Shown here piece after piece: positions 15,211-23,786 of a stretch of DNA of 64,000 bases. The position numbers and the translations under genes are program-made. The first letter of the stretch is position 1, and every line of letters starts with the position of its first letter. This DNA is from JAEUNJ01 sp052035955 (lineage in GTDB: Bacteria; Pseudomonadota; Gammaproteobacteria; Burkholderiales; Rhodocyclaceae), in the NCBI GenBank assembly GCA_052035955.1, contig JBPOHD010000070.1, positions 60,715 through 124,714 of the forward strand, read 5' to 3'. The notes under the pieces were generated by a model that made no database searches, was not told the origin of the DNA, and was given only the letters and a program-made list of their open reading frames with translations.

Positions 15211-16609
15211 CCTTGATGGTGATGAAGGTCTGGCTCTCTCCCCGGCGCACCAGCAAGGTGATGTTGGTCCCCTTCTCCGCCTTGGCGACGAGTCCGTTGA
15301 ACTGCTCGACGGTCTTCAATTCGGTCTGGGTGCCCCGCTGAATCATGGCCAGAATGATGTCGCCGGGCCGAAGATCCCCTCGGCTGCCGCCGTTCCTCAC
15401 CTCTTCCACCAACAGGCCGCCGGACAGCTTCAACTCCTTCCGCTGTTCCGCCGTGAGCTCGGACAGGACAAGTCCCAGTTTGTTGGCAGGCGCCGGCTCG
15501 CCGGGTTTCCCGCGCTTGGCGCTCCGGGCGGACCCTTTTTCGTCGGGCATCTCGCCTACCGTCACCGATATTTCCTTCGCGGCCCCCTTTCGCCACACCT
15601 GCATCGATACCTTGGAGCCGGGGCGTGTCCCTCCTACGATGCGGGGCAGGTCGCCGGACTGGCTCACCGCCTTGCCGTCGAACTTCAGGATGATGTCGCC
15701 TTCCTCGATTCCCGCCTTCTCGGCGGGCCCGCCCTTTTCCACCGAGGCGACGAGCGCTCCCTGGGGCTTGCCGATCCCGAAGGACTCCGCCAGATCCTTC
15801 GTCACTTCTTGTATGACGACCCCGATGCGGCCGCGGCTTACCTTGCCGTTGGCGCGCAATTGCCCCTGAATCTCCATGGCCACGTCGATCGGGATGGCGA
15901 AGGAGAGCCCCATGAAACCGCCCGTACGGCTGTATATCTGGGAATTGATGCCAACCACCTCGCCCCTCATGTTGAAAAGGGGTCCCCCGGAATTCCCGGG
16001 ATTGATGGCGACGTCGGTCTGTATGAAGGGAACGTAGTTCTCCTGCGGCAGGGAGCGCCCCTTGGCACTGACGATTCCTGCCGTCACGGTACTGTCGAAT
16101 CCAAAGGGTGATCCGATGGCGACGACCCATTCCCCGACCCTTAGCTTCCCCGGATCGCCAAGCCGGACGGCTGGCAAACCCGTGGTGTCTATCTTGAGGA
16201 GGGCCACGTCGGTGCGCTTGTCCGACCCGATGACCTTCGCCTTGAATTCCCTCTTGTCGGAGAGTTTCACGAGCACCTCGTCGGCCGCATCGACCACGTG
16301 GGCATTGGTCAGGATGTAGCCGTCGGAACTGACGATGAAGCCGGAACCCAAGGACTTGTTCTCGAAGTCCCTTGGCAGCCCCGGGATCTGTTTGGGAATG
16401 AAGCGGCGGAAGAATTCGAAGGCCGGGTCGTCCTCGTCGATGGGAAACTGGGGATTGGCACGGCCCTTCAACACTTGCGTCGCGCTGATGTTGACCACCG
16501 CCACCCCCTGCTTCTCGGCAATCTCCGTGAAATCCGGGAGGCCGTTGACCTGTGCGCGAACCCCAAGCGAGGCGAAGGCGATGATAAGTACGAGAAGGAT
16601 TCGATTCAT
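15194..16609 (-). CDS. mucD: Periplasmic serine protease/chaperone, DegP/MucD family
   Basis: A 471-residue HtrA-type protease. It degrades misfolded envelope proteins and in the MucD group restrains sigma-E activation. A signal peptide covers about 1-20 ('LLVLIIAFASLGVRAQ'). The triad is visible in 'TNAHVVDAA' (His), 'RTDVALLKI' (Asp) and 'GNSGGPLF' (Ser). Two PDZ domains follow: 'GRIGVVIQEVTKDLA' with 'GIEEGDIIL', and 'GLVLSELTAEQRKEL' with 'LRPGDIIL'. I chose ATG 16609, which gives a clean signal peptide, over an ATG five codons upstream. It is fifth in the rpoE operon, 46 bases after rseC. Confidence 0.94.
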   Translation of the reverse strand: MNRILLVLIIAFASLGVRAQVNGLPDFTEIAEKQGVAVVNISATQVLKGRANPQFPIDEDDPAFEFFRRFIPKQIPGLPRDFENKSLGSGFIVSSDGYILTNAHVVDAADEVLVKLSDKREFKAKVIGSDKRTDVALLKIDTTGLPAVRLGDPGKLRVGEWVVAIGSPFGFDSTVTAGIVSAKGRSLPQENYVPFIQTDVAINPGNSGGPLFNMRGEVVGINSQIYSRTGGFMGLSFAIPIDVAMEIQGQLRANGKVSRGRIGVVIQEVTKDLAESFGIGKPQGALVASVEKGGPAEKAGIEEGDIILKFDGKAVSQSGDLPRIVGGTRPGSKVSMQVWRKGAAKEISVTVGEMPDEKGSARSAKRGKPGEPAPANKLGLVLSELTAEQRKELKLSGGLLVEEVRNGGSRGDLRPGDIILAMIQRGTQTELKTVEQFNGLVAKAEKGTNITLLVRRGESQTFITIKGGAEK

Positions 16610-16655
16610 GGTCGTCACACGCATCTAAGATGGATCAATGGCCGGCAGTAATGAA

Positions 16656-17090
16656 TCAAAGGCCGGTAGTCGCCCGCGATTGGACCCTGAGAATCCTGGG
16701 CATGTATTGACCGTGCGTCCGTCTTCCAAACACGCGCAGCAGCAGGATGCCGGCGAGCAAGCCCGCCGCTGCCCCCCCGACGGCCCATGCGTCCCCTCCT
16801 TGGCTGGCCCCCGCGGCAGCGCCCAGGATGGCAAGGATGGCGGGAGACAGATAGGAAACAAGGGCGGCTCGAAGGATGGCGCCGTCGGCAACCGATATCG
16901 ATACCCGGTCCCCGATCTTGGCACCGACGTCGTTCGGAAGTCGGTAGGTACGGCAATTCCGAGCCGCGAGTCCGGTACTGCAGCCCCCCGGCTCGTCGCA
17001 CCGGCCGCAGCCCGAGACCGGCTTGGTCAAGCGGAGCAAGGCATCCTCGCCCCGGATGTCGATCACGAGTGCGTCGCTTTCCTGGCTCAC
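16656..17090 (-). CDS. rseC: Sigma-E factor regulatory protein RseC/MucC family
   Basis: A 144-residue inner-membrane protein of the RseC family, which modulates sigma-E and is implicated in SoxR reduction. A cysteine cluster at about 28-46 ('CGRCDEPGGCSTG' and 'RNC') is followed by two transmembrane helices at about 74-92 and 100-117. GTG 17090 overlaps the rseB stop as GTGA. Its exact role is less certain than that of its neighbours. Confidence 0.9.
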   Translation of the reverse strand: MSQESDALVIDIRGEDALLRLTKPVSGCGRCDEPGGCSTGLAARNCRTYRLPNDVGAKIGDRVSISVADGAILRAALVSYLSPAILAILGAAAGASQGGDAWAVGGAAAGLLAGILLLRVFGRRTHGQYMPRILRVQSRATTGL

Positions 17091-18061
17091 TTGCGCCTCT
17101 CAACGGCATCGCCGATTCGCCTGAGCGCCGCAGGCGGCACCTCGCCAAGTATCACGAACAGACTGTCTCCCAGAAGCTTCTGGTACACGCTCACGGCACC
17201 CACCCGAGAGACACCCGTCTCCGCCTTCTCCGAGGATCGCTGTCCAGGTGCCTCGATGAAGATCGAAATGGCAGCCAAGCCGTCGGAAAACAGGACATGG
17301 GTGGTCCCGGGCTGGTCACTGCCGGTGGACCGTTTCATACCTGCCACCTTCCTGAACCCGGGAGGCGGATTGCGAAAGGACCATCCGACTTCCTCCTGAC
17401 GCGATTCGATCGTCTTGGGATCGTGAACCCGCCAGTCGCTCCCCTGTCCCTCATACCTGGACCGCAGCAATGCCCGGTCGACAGGACCGCCAATCTGTAC
17501 CTGCGTAAAGGCAAAGCTCTCGAGGACCTCACCCTTCTCGTTCAGCATCGTGGCTTTCAGCAACAGGCCGCTGGCGGGGTCGATCCAGAGTTGGTGCCCA
17601 TAGCGAAACTCGTCGCGTGGTTCGAGATGGGCAACCTGTGCCTCGATGCCGGCCACTCGTCCGACGGTACCCTTGCGCAGGATGTAGTTCTCCGTCAGGT
17701 TGGAAACGCCAGCGGGAAGCAAGGCCGGGAATCCGCGCCGCGATTCGCGGCGCTCGACGAGCACCAGTTTGCGCTCGGGCAGATAGCATCGCACCTCGTT
17801 GTCGTTACGCACCACTTCCCTGGGGCTGCCATCAAGGACTTCGAGCCGTTCGTACTCCTTGCCGGCTTCGAAGAGGTGGGTAACGCGCGAGGTCTCCGAC
17901 ACTCCGCCGCTCTGATACACGAAGGTTCCGGAGTAGTTAAGTTTCTGGGCCGCCGACACCGTCCGATTCAGCAACGCAAGCGTATCGCCGGGGTCGGCCG
18001 CCAGAGCGCCCGCGGGCAATAGAAACAAGGCCGAAGCAAGCGCCAGGAACCCGACGCTCAT
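17087..18061 (-). CDS. rseB: Sigma-E regulatory protein RseB/MucB
   Basis: A 324-residue periplasmic protein. It binds the anti-sigma factor RseA and protects it from cleavage until it senses misfolded outer-membrane proteins or lipopolysaccharide. A signal peptide ends near residue 21 ('PAGALAADP'). The lipoprotein-like N-domain has 'LNYSGTFVYQSGG' and 'EYERLEVLDG', and the C-terminal MucB/RseB domain has 'GWSFRNPPPGF' and 'HVLFSDGLAAISIF'. ATG 18061 overlaps rseA by four bases. Confidence 0.95.
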   Translation of the reverse strand: MSVGFLALASALFLLPAGALAADPGDTLALLNRTVSAAQKLNYSGTFVYQSGGVSETSRVTHLFEAGKEYERLEVLDGSPREVVRNDNEVRCYLPERKLVLVERRESRRGFPALLPAGVSNLTENYILRKGTVGRVAGIEAQVAHLEPRDEFRYGHQLWIDPASGLLLKATMLNEKGEVLESFAFTQVQIGGPVDRALLRSRYEGQGSDWRVHDPKTIESRQEEVGWSFRNPPPGFRKVAGMKRSTGSDQPGTTHVLFSDGLAAISIFIEAPGQRSSEKAETGVSRVGAVSVYQKLLGDSLFVILGEVPPAALRRIGDAVERRK

Positions 18062-18552
18062 CGCGCCGTTTCCCGTGCGGAAGCGACAGTGCGGATGTAG
18101 CGGGTGCCCCCCTGAGGATTGATCCCCGGAGAATAGGTCTGGTGGGCCACGAGATACTCCTGGATCCGTCCCTGTCCCTGGGCCAGGGGCGCCGGGCGCG
18201 CCGCAGCCGCCAGGGTCGGCGGCGGCGCATCTCCGGAAGGCGTCAGGGCCAGCCAGAGACCGAAGGCGACCCCTGCAGCCGATGCCGCAAGTGCCATCCA
18301 GGCACTACGCCGCGGGCGGGAAAGGGATGGGCGGCGCGGCGCAAGAACTACCGGCTCACTCCGCAAGCCCGCCATTACCTTTGGCGCCAGGTCGGCGTGA
18401 AGTTCCTCTTCGCCCCTCAGCGCAGCCCCGACGAGCTGGTAGGCGTCCCAACGCCGGCGCAACTCCTCGTCCCGGTGAAGAGCGACCAGTACTGCCGCGG
18501 TTTCGGCCGCCTCCGTTTCACCATCCACGAATGCGGATAACTCGAGGGTCAT
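18058..18552 (-). CDS. rseA: Anti-sigma-E factor RseA/MucA
   Basis: A 164-residue single-pass inner-membrane protein that holds sigma-E inactive. The cytosolic anti-sigma domain is at about 1-70 ('LSAFVDGE' at the start and 'RRRWDAYQLVGAALRG'). One membrane segment lies at about 85-105. The periplasmic tail that binds RseB ends 'GTRYIRTVAS'. ATG 18552 is four bases behind rpoE, so the pair is made in step. Confidence 0.94.
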   Translation of the reverse strand: MTLELSAFVDGETEAAETAAVLVALHRDEELRRRWDAYQLVGAALRGEEELHADLAPKVMAGLRSEPVVLAPRRPSLSRPRRSAWMALAASAAGVAFGLWLALTPSGDAPPPTLAAAARPAPLAQGQGRIQEYLVAHQTYSPGINPQGGTRYIRTVASARETAR

Positions 18553-18556
18553 GGCG

Positions 18557-19150
18557 TCACCACCTCCTGTCCGGCCCCGTATCGAGCAGAGGCCTCAGTT
18601 TCCCCGCGATGGCCTCGCGGGCGCGAAAGATCCTCGATCGCACCGTTCCGATGGGACACTCCATCATCTGGGCAATCTCCTCGTAGCTCAGGCCGTCTAT
18701 CTCCCTGAGCATGATGGCGGTACGCAACTCGTCCGGAAGCGCATCCATCGCCGAATTCACCGTGTCCGCAATCTGCTTGGACATCAGCATCCTTTCGGGT
18801 GTGTTGATGTCGCGCAGCATCTCGGCATCCTCATACGATTCGGCATCTTCGTGGTCAACCTCCGTAGGCAACCGCCTGCCATGGGAAATCAGCCAGTTCT
18901 TGGCAGTGTTGACGCCGATCCGATACAACCATGTGTAAAAGGCGCTATCCCCACGAAAGCTCGGCAACGCCCGGTAGGCCTTGATGAATGTTTCCTGGGC
19001 GATGTCCTCCGCCTCGGCGGGATCCCGGACGAGGCGAGAAAGCAAGCGCAACAGCTTGCGCTGGTACTTCGTGACCAACAGACCATATGCCTGCTGATCA
19101 CCGTTCTGCACCCGCTCGACGAGCGCCTGATCCGCTTCGCGGTCTCCCAT
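18557..19150 (-). CDS. rpoE: RNA polymerase sigma-E factor (extracytoplasmic stress)
   Basis: A 197-residue ECF sigma factor. Region 2 ('QRKLLRLLSRLVRDPAEAEDIAQETFIKAYRAL', shown here in part as 'AEDIAQETFIKA') recognises the -10. Region 4 ('LSYEEIAQMMECPIGTVRSR' in part, 'GTVRSRIFRARE') recognises the -35. Start ATG 19150 ('MGDREADQALVERVQ') matches family starts; the frame is open farther upstream but that stretch is leader. A sigma-E-type promoter about 110 bases upstream implies positive autoregulation. nadB is divergent, as in E. coli. Confidence 0.97.
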   Translation of the reverse strand: MGDREADQALVERVQNGDQQAYGLLVTKYQRKLLRLLSRLVRDPAEAEDIAQETFIKAYRALPSFRGDSAFYTWLYRIGVNTAKNWLISHGRRLPTEVDHEDAESYEDAEMLRDINTPERMLMSKQIADTVNSAMDALPDELRTAIMLREIDGLSYEEIAQMMECPIGTVRSRIFRAREAIAGKLRPLLDTGPDRRW

Positions 19151-19259
19151 CGGATCCGTTTCTTGAAGGTTCTTGGCAGCCGGAAAGCTGCGAGACGAAA
19201 AGTATACCCGAACCCCATTGCATGAACTCCCGGCCCCGACGACCCCCGACACTACCTGC

Positions 19260-19287
19260 ATTGATCACCACGGACCGGCGAAGTTCC
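19260..19287 (-). promoter_or_regulatory. Candidate autoregulated sigma-E promoter of rpoE-rseABC-mucD
   Basis: On the reverse strand, GGAACTT (19287-19281) is an exact sigma-E -35 element. It is followed by a 16-base spacer and TCAAT (19264-19260), close to the TCAAA/TCTGA -10. Transcription would start near 19253, leaving a leader of about 100 bases before the rpoE ATG. Confidence 0.6.
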
Positions 19288-19343
19288 CCGCGATGCAACC
19301 GGGCCTTGGCGCCCCCCTCGGAGGAAGGTGATATAGTCGCCGC

Positions 19344-20942
19344 ATGACGACGGCGCCACCCGTTCTAGAGTTCGATGTGCTGGTCATCGGCAGCGGATTG
19401 GCCGGCCAGGCGCTGGCCCTGCTGCTCGCCGACACTCACAGGGTGGCGATGGTAACCAAGCGGGGCGTCGGCGATTCGGCCACCGCCTGGGCCCAAGGCG
19501 GAATCGCCGCGGTCCTCGATGACGCCGACTCGGTTGCAGCCCACATACAGGATACCTTCACCGCTGGAGGCGGCCTCTGCGATCCGAAGGCAACGCGTTT
19601 CGTGGTCGAACACGGACACGAGGCAATTCAGTGGCTGATCGGGCAGGGAGTCCCGTTTACGCGGGATGATTCAAGTCTTGGGTACCACCTAACGCGGGAA
19701 GGCGGCCATAGCCACCGCCGCATCATCCACGCGGCAGATGCCACGGGAGCCGCGGTCCAGCAAACTCTCAATGATCGCGTCGCCGCCCACGCCAACATCA
19801 CCGTCCTGGAGCGGCACATTGCGGTAGACCTGATCAGCGGCGAAAAAATCGGTTTGGCGACGAGCGGCTGCCTGGGCGCCTATGTCCTCGATATCGATCG
19901 GGACCAAGTGATGACCGTCGGAGCTCGGCACACGGTCCTGGCGACGGGAGGCGCCGGCAAGGTCTACCTGTACACGACGAATCCCGATACCGCGACGGGT
20001 GACGGTCAGGCGATGGCCTGGCGTGCAGGATGCAGGGTCGCCAACATGGAGTTCGTCCAGTTTCATCCGACCTGCCTATACCATCCCCACGCCAAGTCGT
20101 TCCTGATTACCGAGGCGATGCGTGGCGAGGGAGGCATACTTCGGTTGCCGGATGGAACCCGTTTCATGCCCGACCATGACACCCGTGCCGAATTGGCGCC
20201 TCGCGACATCGTTGCAAGGGCCATCGACTACGAAATGAAACGTCACGGCCTGGATTGCGTATATCTGGATATCTCCCACAAGCCGGCGGATTTCCTCCGC
20301 AGCCACTTTCCGAACATCCATGCCCGTTGTCTCGAGTTGGGCATCGACATCACCAAGCAGCCTATCCCGGTCGTGCCGGCGGCCCATTACACCTGCGGTG
20401 GAGTGGTCGCGGACCTGGATGCGCGCACGGACCTCCCGGGGCTTTACGCCTTGGGAGAGACGGCCTTCACCGGCCTCCACGGTGCGAACAGGTTGGCCAG
20501 TAACTCGCTTCTCGAGTGCGTCGTCTTCGCTCGCGCAGCCGCAAACGACATCCTAAAGTCGGAGCGTTCACCGCTGCCGCGACTGCCGGGATGGGACGAA
20601 AGCCGCGTGAAAGACGCCGACGAAGAGATCGTCATCTCTCACAACTGGGACGAGTTGCGGCGGTTCATGTGGGACTACGTGGGAATCGTGCGTACCGACA
20701 AGCGTCTGGCGCGGGCCCTTCATCGCATCCATCTTCTCGAGCGCGAAATCGACGAGTTCTACTCCCATTTCCGGGTCACTAATGACCTGATCGAACTTCG
20801 CAATCTGGTGCTGACGGCCCATCTGATCGTTCGAAGCGCTCAGAAACGCAAGGAGAGTCGAGGATTGCACTTCAGTCGGGATTATCCCGGGACCACGGCA
20901 AGACCGCGAAATACGGTATTGCGCCCCTCCAGACGCCGCTGA
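19344..20942 (+). CDS. nadB: L-aspartate oxidase
   Basis: A 532-residue flavoenzyme that oxidises aspartate to iminoaspartate, the first step of de novo NAD synthesis. The FAD dinucleotide fold is at the N-terminus ('DVLVIGSGLAGQALAL', 11-26), followed by 'SATAWAQGGIAA'. The active-site segments 'EGGHSHRRIIHA', 'ANMEFVQFHPT' and 'HGANRLASNSLLE' are intact. ATG 19344 follows GGAGGAAGG at a somewhat long distance of about 13-18 bases. Its divergence from rpoE is the same as in E. coli. It converges on ygfX with a nine-base gap. Confidence 0.96.
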   Translation: MTTAPPVLEFDVLVIGSGLAGQALALLLADTHRVAMVTKRGVGDSATAWAQGGIAAVLDDADSVAAHIQDTFTAGGGLCDPKATRFVVEHGHEAIQWLIGQGVPFTRDDSSLGYHLTREGGHSHRRIIHAADATGAAVQQTLNDRVAAHANITVLERHIAVDLISGEKIGLATSGCLGAYVLDIDRDQVMTVGARHTVLATGGAGKVYLYTTNPDTATGDGQAMAWRAGCRVANMEFVQFHPTCLYHPHAKSFLITEAMRGEGGILRLPDGTRFMPDHDTRAELAPRDIVARAIDYEMKRHGLDCVYLDISHKPADFLRSHFPNIHARCLELGIDITKQPIPVVPAAHYTCGGVVADLDARTDLPGLYALGETAFTGLHGANRLASNSLLECVVFARAAANDILKSERSPLPRLPGWDESRVKDADEEIVISHNWDELRRFMWDYVGIVRTDKRLARALHRIHLLEREIDEFYSHFRVTNDLIELRNLVLTAHLIVRSAQKRKESRGLHFSRDYPGTTARPRNTVLRPSRRR

Positions 20943-20951
20943 GCGGACCAT

Positions 20952-21416
20952 TTACGCGATCGGATCCCAGGTGGTGCCGCTATTCTTGCCGGCGCCCCTT
21001 CCGCTTCGCCATCGCAGCCACAATCGCAATCGCCTATGGCTTTCCCGTCGCATCGCGGTAGCGGGGAGAACCAGGACTTCGTTTCGATTTGCCAGCCGGT
21101 ACCTCAAGACAACCAGCCACGGAAAGACACTCGTGTCGGGAAGTACCGCCACAGGCAACGTCGCGCCATCGCTTCTGTGGACCTGCAATTCCCCGTCGCG
21201 CCCCAGGATAAGAGCCACGACCCGCCGGCTCGCGGCCGGACGAACGCGTCGCCACGATAAACAGAGCGAGATTCCGAGAACAATCAAACCGCCCGCCAAC
21301 GAGGGAAGGCTCGGTTCCGATACGGCAAGCGCAACAAGACCGAGACAATGGACGCCGACAAGGACCGCAGCCAAGTGCCAGGATTCGTTCAGCCGAACCT
21401 GGCAGGGCAAGTGCAC
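20952..21416 (-). CDS. YgfX/CptA-like membrane protein
   Basis: A 154-residue protein resembling the YgfX family: two close transmembrane helices (about 13-32 and 35-54) followed by a soluble basic domain with 'GRDGELQVHRSDG', 'LRYRLANRN' and 'RRLRLWLRW'. In E. coli YgfX partners SdhE and has been described as a cell-division-affecting toxin, but the family's role here is not established. There is no sdhE beside it. The start is GTG 21416. It follows fabF by 20 bases as the last gene of the fatty-acid cluster, a common betaproteobacterial placement. Confidence 0.72.
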   Translation of the reverse strand: MHLPCQVRLNESWHLAAVLVGVHCLGLVALAVSEPSLPSLAGGLIVLGISLCLSWRRVRPAASRRVVALILGRDGELQVHRSDGATLPVAVLPDTSVFPWLVVLRYRLANRNEVLVLPATAMRRESHRRLRLWLRWRSGRGAGKNSGTTWDPIA

Positions 21417-21436
21417 TGCAGTCCCGCCGGCGTAGG

Positions 21437-22669
21437 TCAGATCTTGCGGAAGGCCAGTGTGCCGTTGGTCCCGCCGAAGCCGAAATTATTCTTGATCGCT
21501 GCGTCGATCCGCATCTCCCGGGCGGTGTTGGCGCAGTAATCGAGGTCGCAGTCGGGGTCCTGGGAAAAGATGTTGATGGTGGGCGGAGAAATCTGTCGAT
21601 GGACGGCAAGGACCGTGAGGACGGACTCCAGTCCGCCGGCACCGCCCAGAAGGTGGCCGGTCATCGACTTGGTGGAATTCACGACGAGTTTCCGGGCAGC
21701 ATCGCCGAAGGCCAGCTTGATCGCCTCGGACTCGTTCTTGTCGCCGAGCGGCGTCGATGTGCCGTGGGCGTTGATGTAATTCACCTCGTCGGGATTCATC
21801 CCGGCGTCCTTCAGGGCATTGACCATGCTCCGCCGCGGGCCGTCCATGTCCGGGGCGGTCATGTGGTAGGCATCGCCGCTCATGCCGAAGCCCGACAACT
21901 CGGCGTAGATCCTGGCGCCGCGCTTCTTCGCGTGTTCGAACTCTTCCAGGACGAGGACGCCCGCACCCTCGCCGAGGACGAATCCGTCCCTGTCCTTGTC
22001 CCACGGACGGCTGGCCGTGGCCGGATCGTCGTTGCGGGTCGACAAAGCCTGGGCCGAGGAGAACCCGCCGATCGCCAGCGGAGTGACCGTGGATTCGGCA
22101 CCGCCACAGACCATCACGTCGGCATCCCCGTACTGGATCATGCGGAAGCTGGTGCCTATGGCGTGCAGGCCCGTGGTGCAGGCCGTCACGACGGCGAGAT
22201 TGGGCCCCTTCAGGCCGAGCATGATCGACAGATTGCCGGAGATCATGTTGATGATCGTGCCGGGGATGAAGAAGGGCGAAATCTTCCGCGGTCCGCCACC
22301 CAGGTAATCGTCGTGGGTGCCTTCGATCATCGGCAAGCCGCCGATGCCGGAGCCGATATTCACGCCGATCCTATCGGCGTTGTCGGCTGATACCTCCAGA
22401 CCGCAATCCCGCCATGCCTGGATTCCCGCCGCCATGCCGTAATGGATGAAGACATCCATCCGCCGGGCTTCTTTCGGCGACAGATAGGTCGTGACGTCGA
22501 AATCCCTGACTTCGCCGGCAATGCGGGACTTGAAGGCCGAGGCGTCGAAACGGGTAATCGTGCCGATGCCGCTCTTTCCGGCGACGACATTTTCCCAGGC
22601 TTCGGCAATGGTGTTTCCGACCGGCGAAATGATGCCGAGGCCGGTCACGACTACTCTGCGACGTGACAA
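21437..22669 (-). CDS. fabF: 3-oxoacyl-[acyl-carrier-protein] synthase II
   Basis: A 410-residue condensing enzyme that elongates acyl-ACP with malonyl-ACP, including the unsaturated-chain step. The catalytic triad is present: Cys in 'VVTACTTGLHAIG', His in 'YINAHGTSTPLGD', and His in 'STKSMTGHLLGGAG'. The start codon is TTG 22669, supported by GGAG six bases upstream and by the canonical 'SRRRVVVTGLG' beginning. It lies 39 bases behind acpP. Confidence 0.97.
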   Translation of the reverse strand: MSRRRVVVTGLGIISPVGNTIAEAWENVVAGKSGIGTITRFDASAFKSRIAGEVRDFDVTTYLSPKEARRMDVFIHYGMAAGIQAWRDCGLEVSADNADRIGVNIGSGIGGLPMIEGTHDDYLGGGPRKISPFFIPGTIINMISGNLSIMLGLKGPNLAVVTACTTGLHAIGTSFRMIQYGDADVMVCGGAESTVTPLAIGGFSSAQALSTRNDDPATASRPWDKDRDGFVLGEGAGVLVLEEFEHAKKRGARIYAELSGFGMSGDAYHMTAPDMDGPRRSMVNALKDAGMNPDEVNYINAHGTSTPLGDKNESEAIKLAFGDAARKLVVNSTKSMTGHLLGGAGGLESVLTVLAVHRQISPPTINIFSQDPDCDLDYCANTAREMRIDAAIKNNFGFGGTNGTLAFRKI

Positions 22670-22708
22670 GGGAGGCTCCAGGGGATTAGGGGAAGCGGCG
22701 CTGCGCGC

Positions 22709-22948
22709 TTACTTCTTGAGGTTGTTGGTGACGTAATCGATGGCTTGCTGGACCGTCGTGATCTTTTCGGCTTCCTCATCGGGGATCTCGCACTCGAACT
22801 CCTCCTCGAGGGCCATCACCAATTCGACGGTGTCGAGCGAATCGGCGCCCAGATCGTCCACGAACGAGGATTCGTTCTTGATGTCGGCTTCATTGACGCC
22901 CAGTTGTTCGGCGACGATCTTCTTGACCCGCTGTTCGATGTTGTCCAT
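22709..22948 (-). CDS. acpP: Acyl carrier protein
   Basis: A 79-residue acidic carrier. The phosphopantetheine serine is Ser37 in 'LGADSLDTVELVM', the site modified by AcpS. It ends with the extended 'VTNNLKK' tail common in betaproteobacteria. ATG 22948 has AAGGAG six bases upstream, one of the strongest ribosome-binding sites in the window, as expected for a very abundant protein. The 87 bases between fabG and acpP are unusually AT-rich, so a private promoter is likely, although I see no clear pair of hexamers. Confidence 0.98.
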   Translation of the reverse strand: MDNIEQRVKKIVAEQLGVNEADIKNESSFVDDLGADSLDTVELVMALEEEFECEIPDEEAEKITTVQQAIDYVTNNLKK

Positions 22949-23035
22949 TGACGACTCCTTCCCTGGTTATCGGGTGTAGTGAAAAAACCTGACTAGTTTA
23001 ACAAAATACGTCGGATGACCTCGGCACGGGGTGCC

Positions 23036-23782
23036 TCAGCCCATGTACATGCCGCCGTTCACGTTGATGGTCTGCCCGGTGACATAGCCCGCCTTCGGAC
23101 CGGCCAGGAAGGCCACCACGGAGGCGATCTCCTCCACCTGCCCGAGCCGGGCGAGCGGAATCCGCTGCAAGAGCGCCTCCCTCTGCGCATCCGGCAGGGC
23201 GCGGGTCATGTCCGTGTCGATGAAGCCCGGCGCCACGCAGTTGACGGTGATGTTGCGGCTGCCCAGTTCCTGCGCCAGTGCTCGCGCCATCCCGGCAACT
23301 CCGGCCTTGGCGGCGGCATAGTTCGCCTGGCCGGGATTCCCCGCCTCGCCGACGACGGACGTAATATTGACGATGCGGCCGAAGCGCGCCTTCATCATGC
23401 CTCGCATCACCAGCTTGGAGAGCCGGAAAACGGCTTTCAGATTGGTGTCCATCACGGCATCCCAATCGTCGTCCTTCATCCGCATCGCGAGGTTGTCGCG
23501 GGTGATGCCGGCATTGTTCACCAGTACGGCGATTGCGCCGATCCTTTTCTCGACGTCGGCGACGACACGCTCGCAGGCCGCCGAATCGGTGACGTCCAGG
23601 GCCACGCCCAGATGACCCGGTCCAATGGCATCGAGGGCCTTCTGGATATCGGCGGCGCCGGCCTCGGTCGTCGCAGACCCCGCGACGAGCGCGCCCTGGC
23701 CGGCAAGCTCCAGGGCGATTGCCCGGCCGATGCCGCGGGAAGCGCCGGTAACTAAGGCGACGAGCCCCTTGAGTTGTCCCAT
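23036..23782 (-). CDS. fabG: 3-oxoacyl-[acyl-carrier-protein] reductase
   Basis: A 248-residue NADPH-dependent short-chain reductase that reduces 3-ketoacyl-ACP in the elongation cycle. The cofactor motif is 'TGASRGIGRAIA' near 13-24, 'NNAGITRD' lies near 88, and the catalytic Ser-Tyr-Lys is in 'ITSVVGEAGNPGQANYAAAK'. ATG 23782 ('MGQLKGLVALVTG') is the homologous start; the frame stays open upstream into fabD. It is four bases after fabD. Confidence 0.97.
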   Translation of the reverse strand: MGQLKGLVALVTGASRGIGRAIALELAGQGALVAGSATTEAGAADIQKALDAIGPGHLGVALDVTDSAACERVVADVEKRIGAIAVLVNNAGITRDNLAMRMKDDDWDAVMDTNLKAVFRLSKLVMRGMMKARFGRIVNITSVVGEAGNPGQANYAAAKAGVAGMARALAQELGSRNITVNCVAPGFIDTDMTRALPDAQREALLQRIPLARLGQVEEIASVVAFLAGPKAGYVTGQTINVNGGMYMG

Positions 23783-23786
23783 TGCC

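Noticed and set aside
19300..19335. TATAGT near nadB as a nadB promoter
   Set aside because: The nearest -35-like TTGGCG is 20 bases away and the start would fall almost on the nadB ATG.
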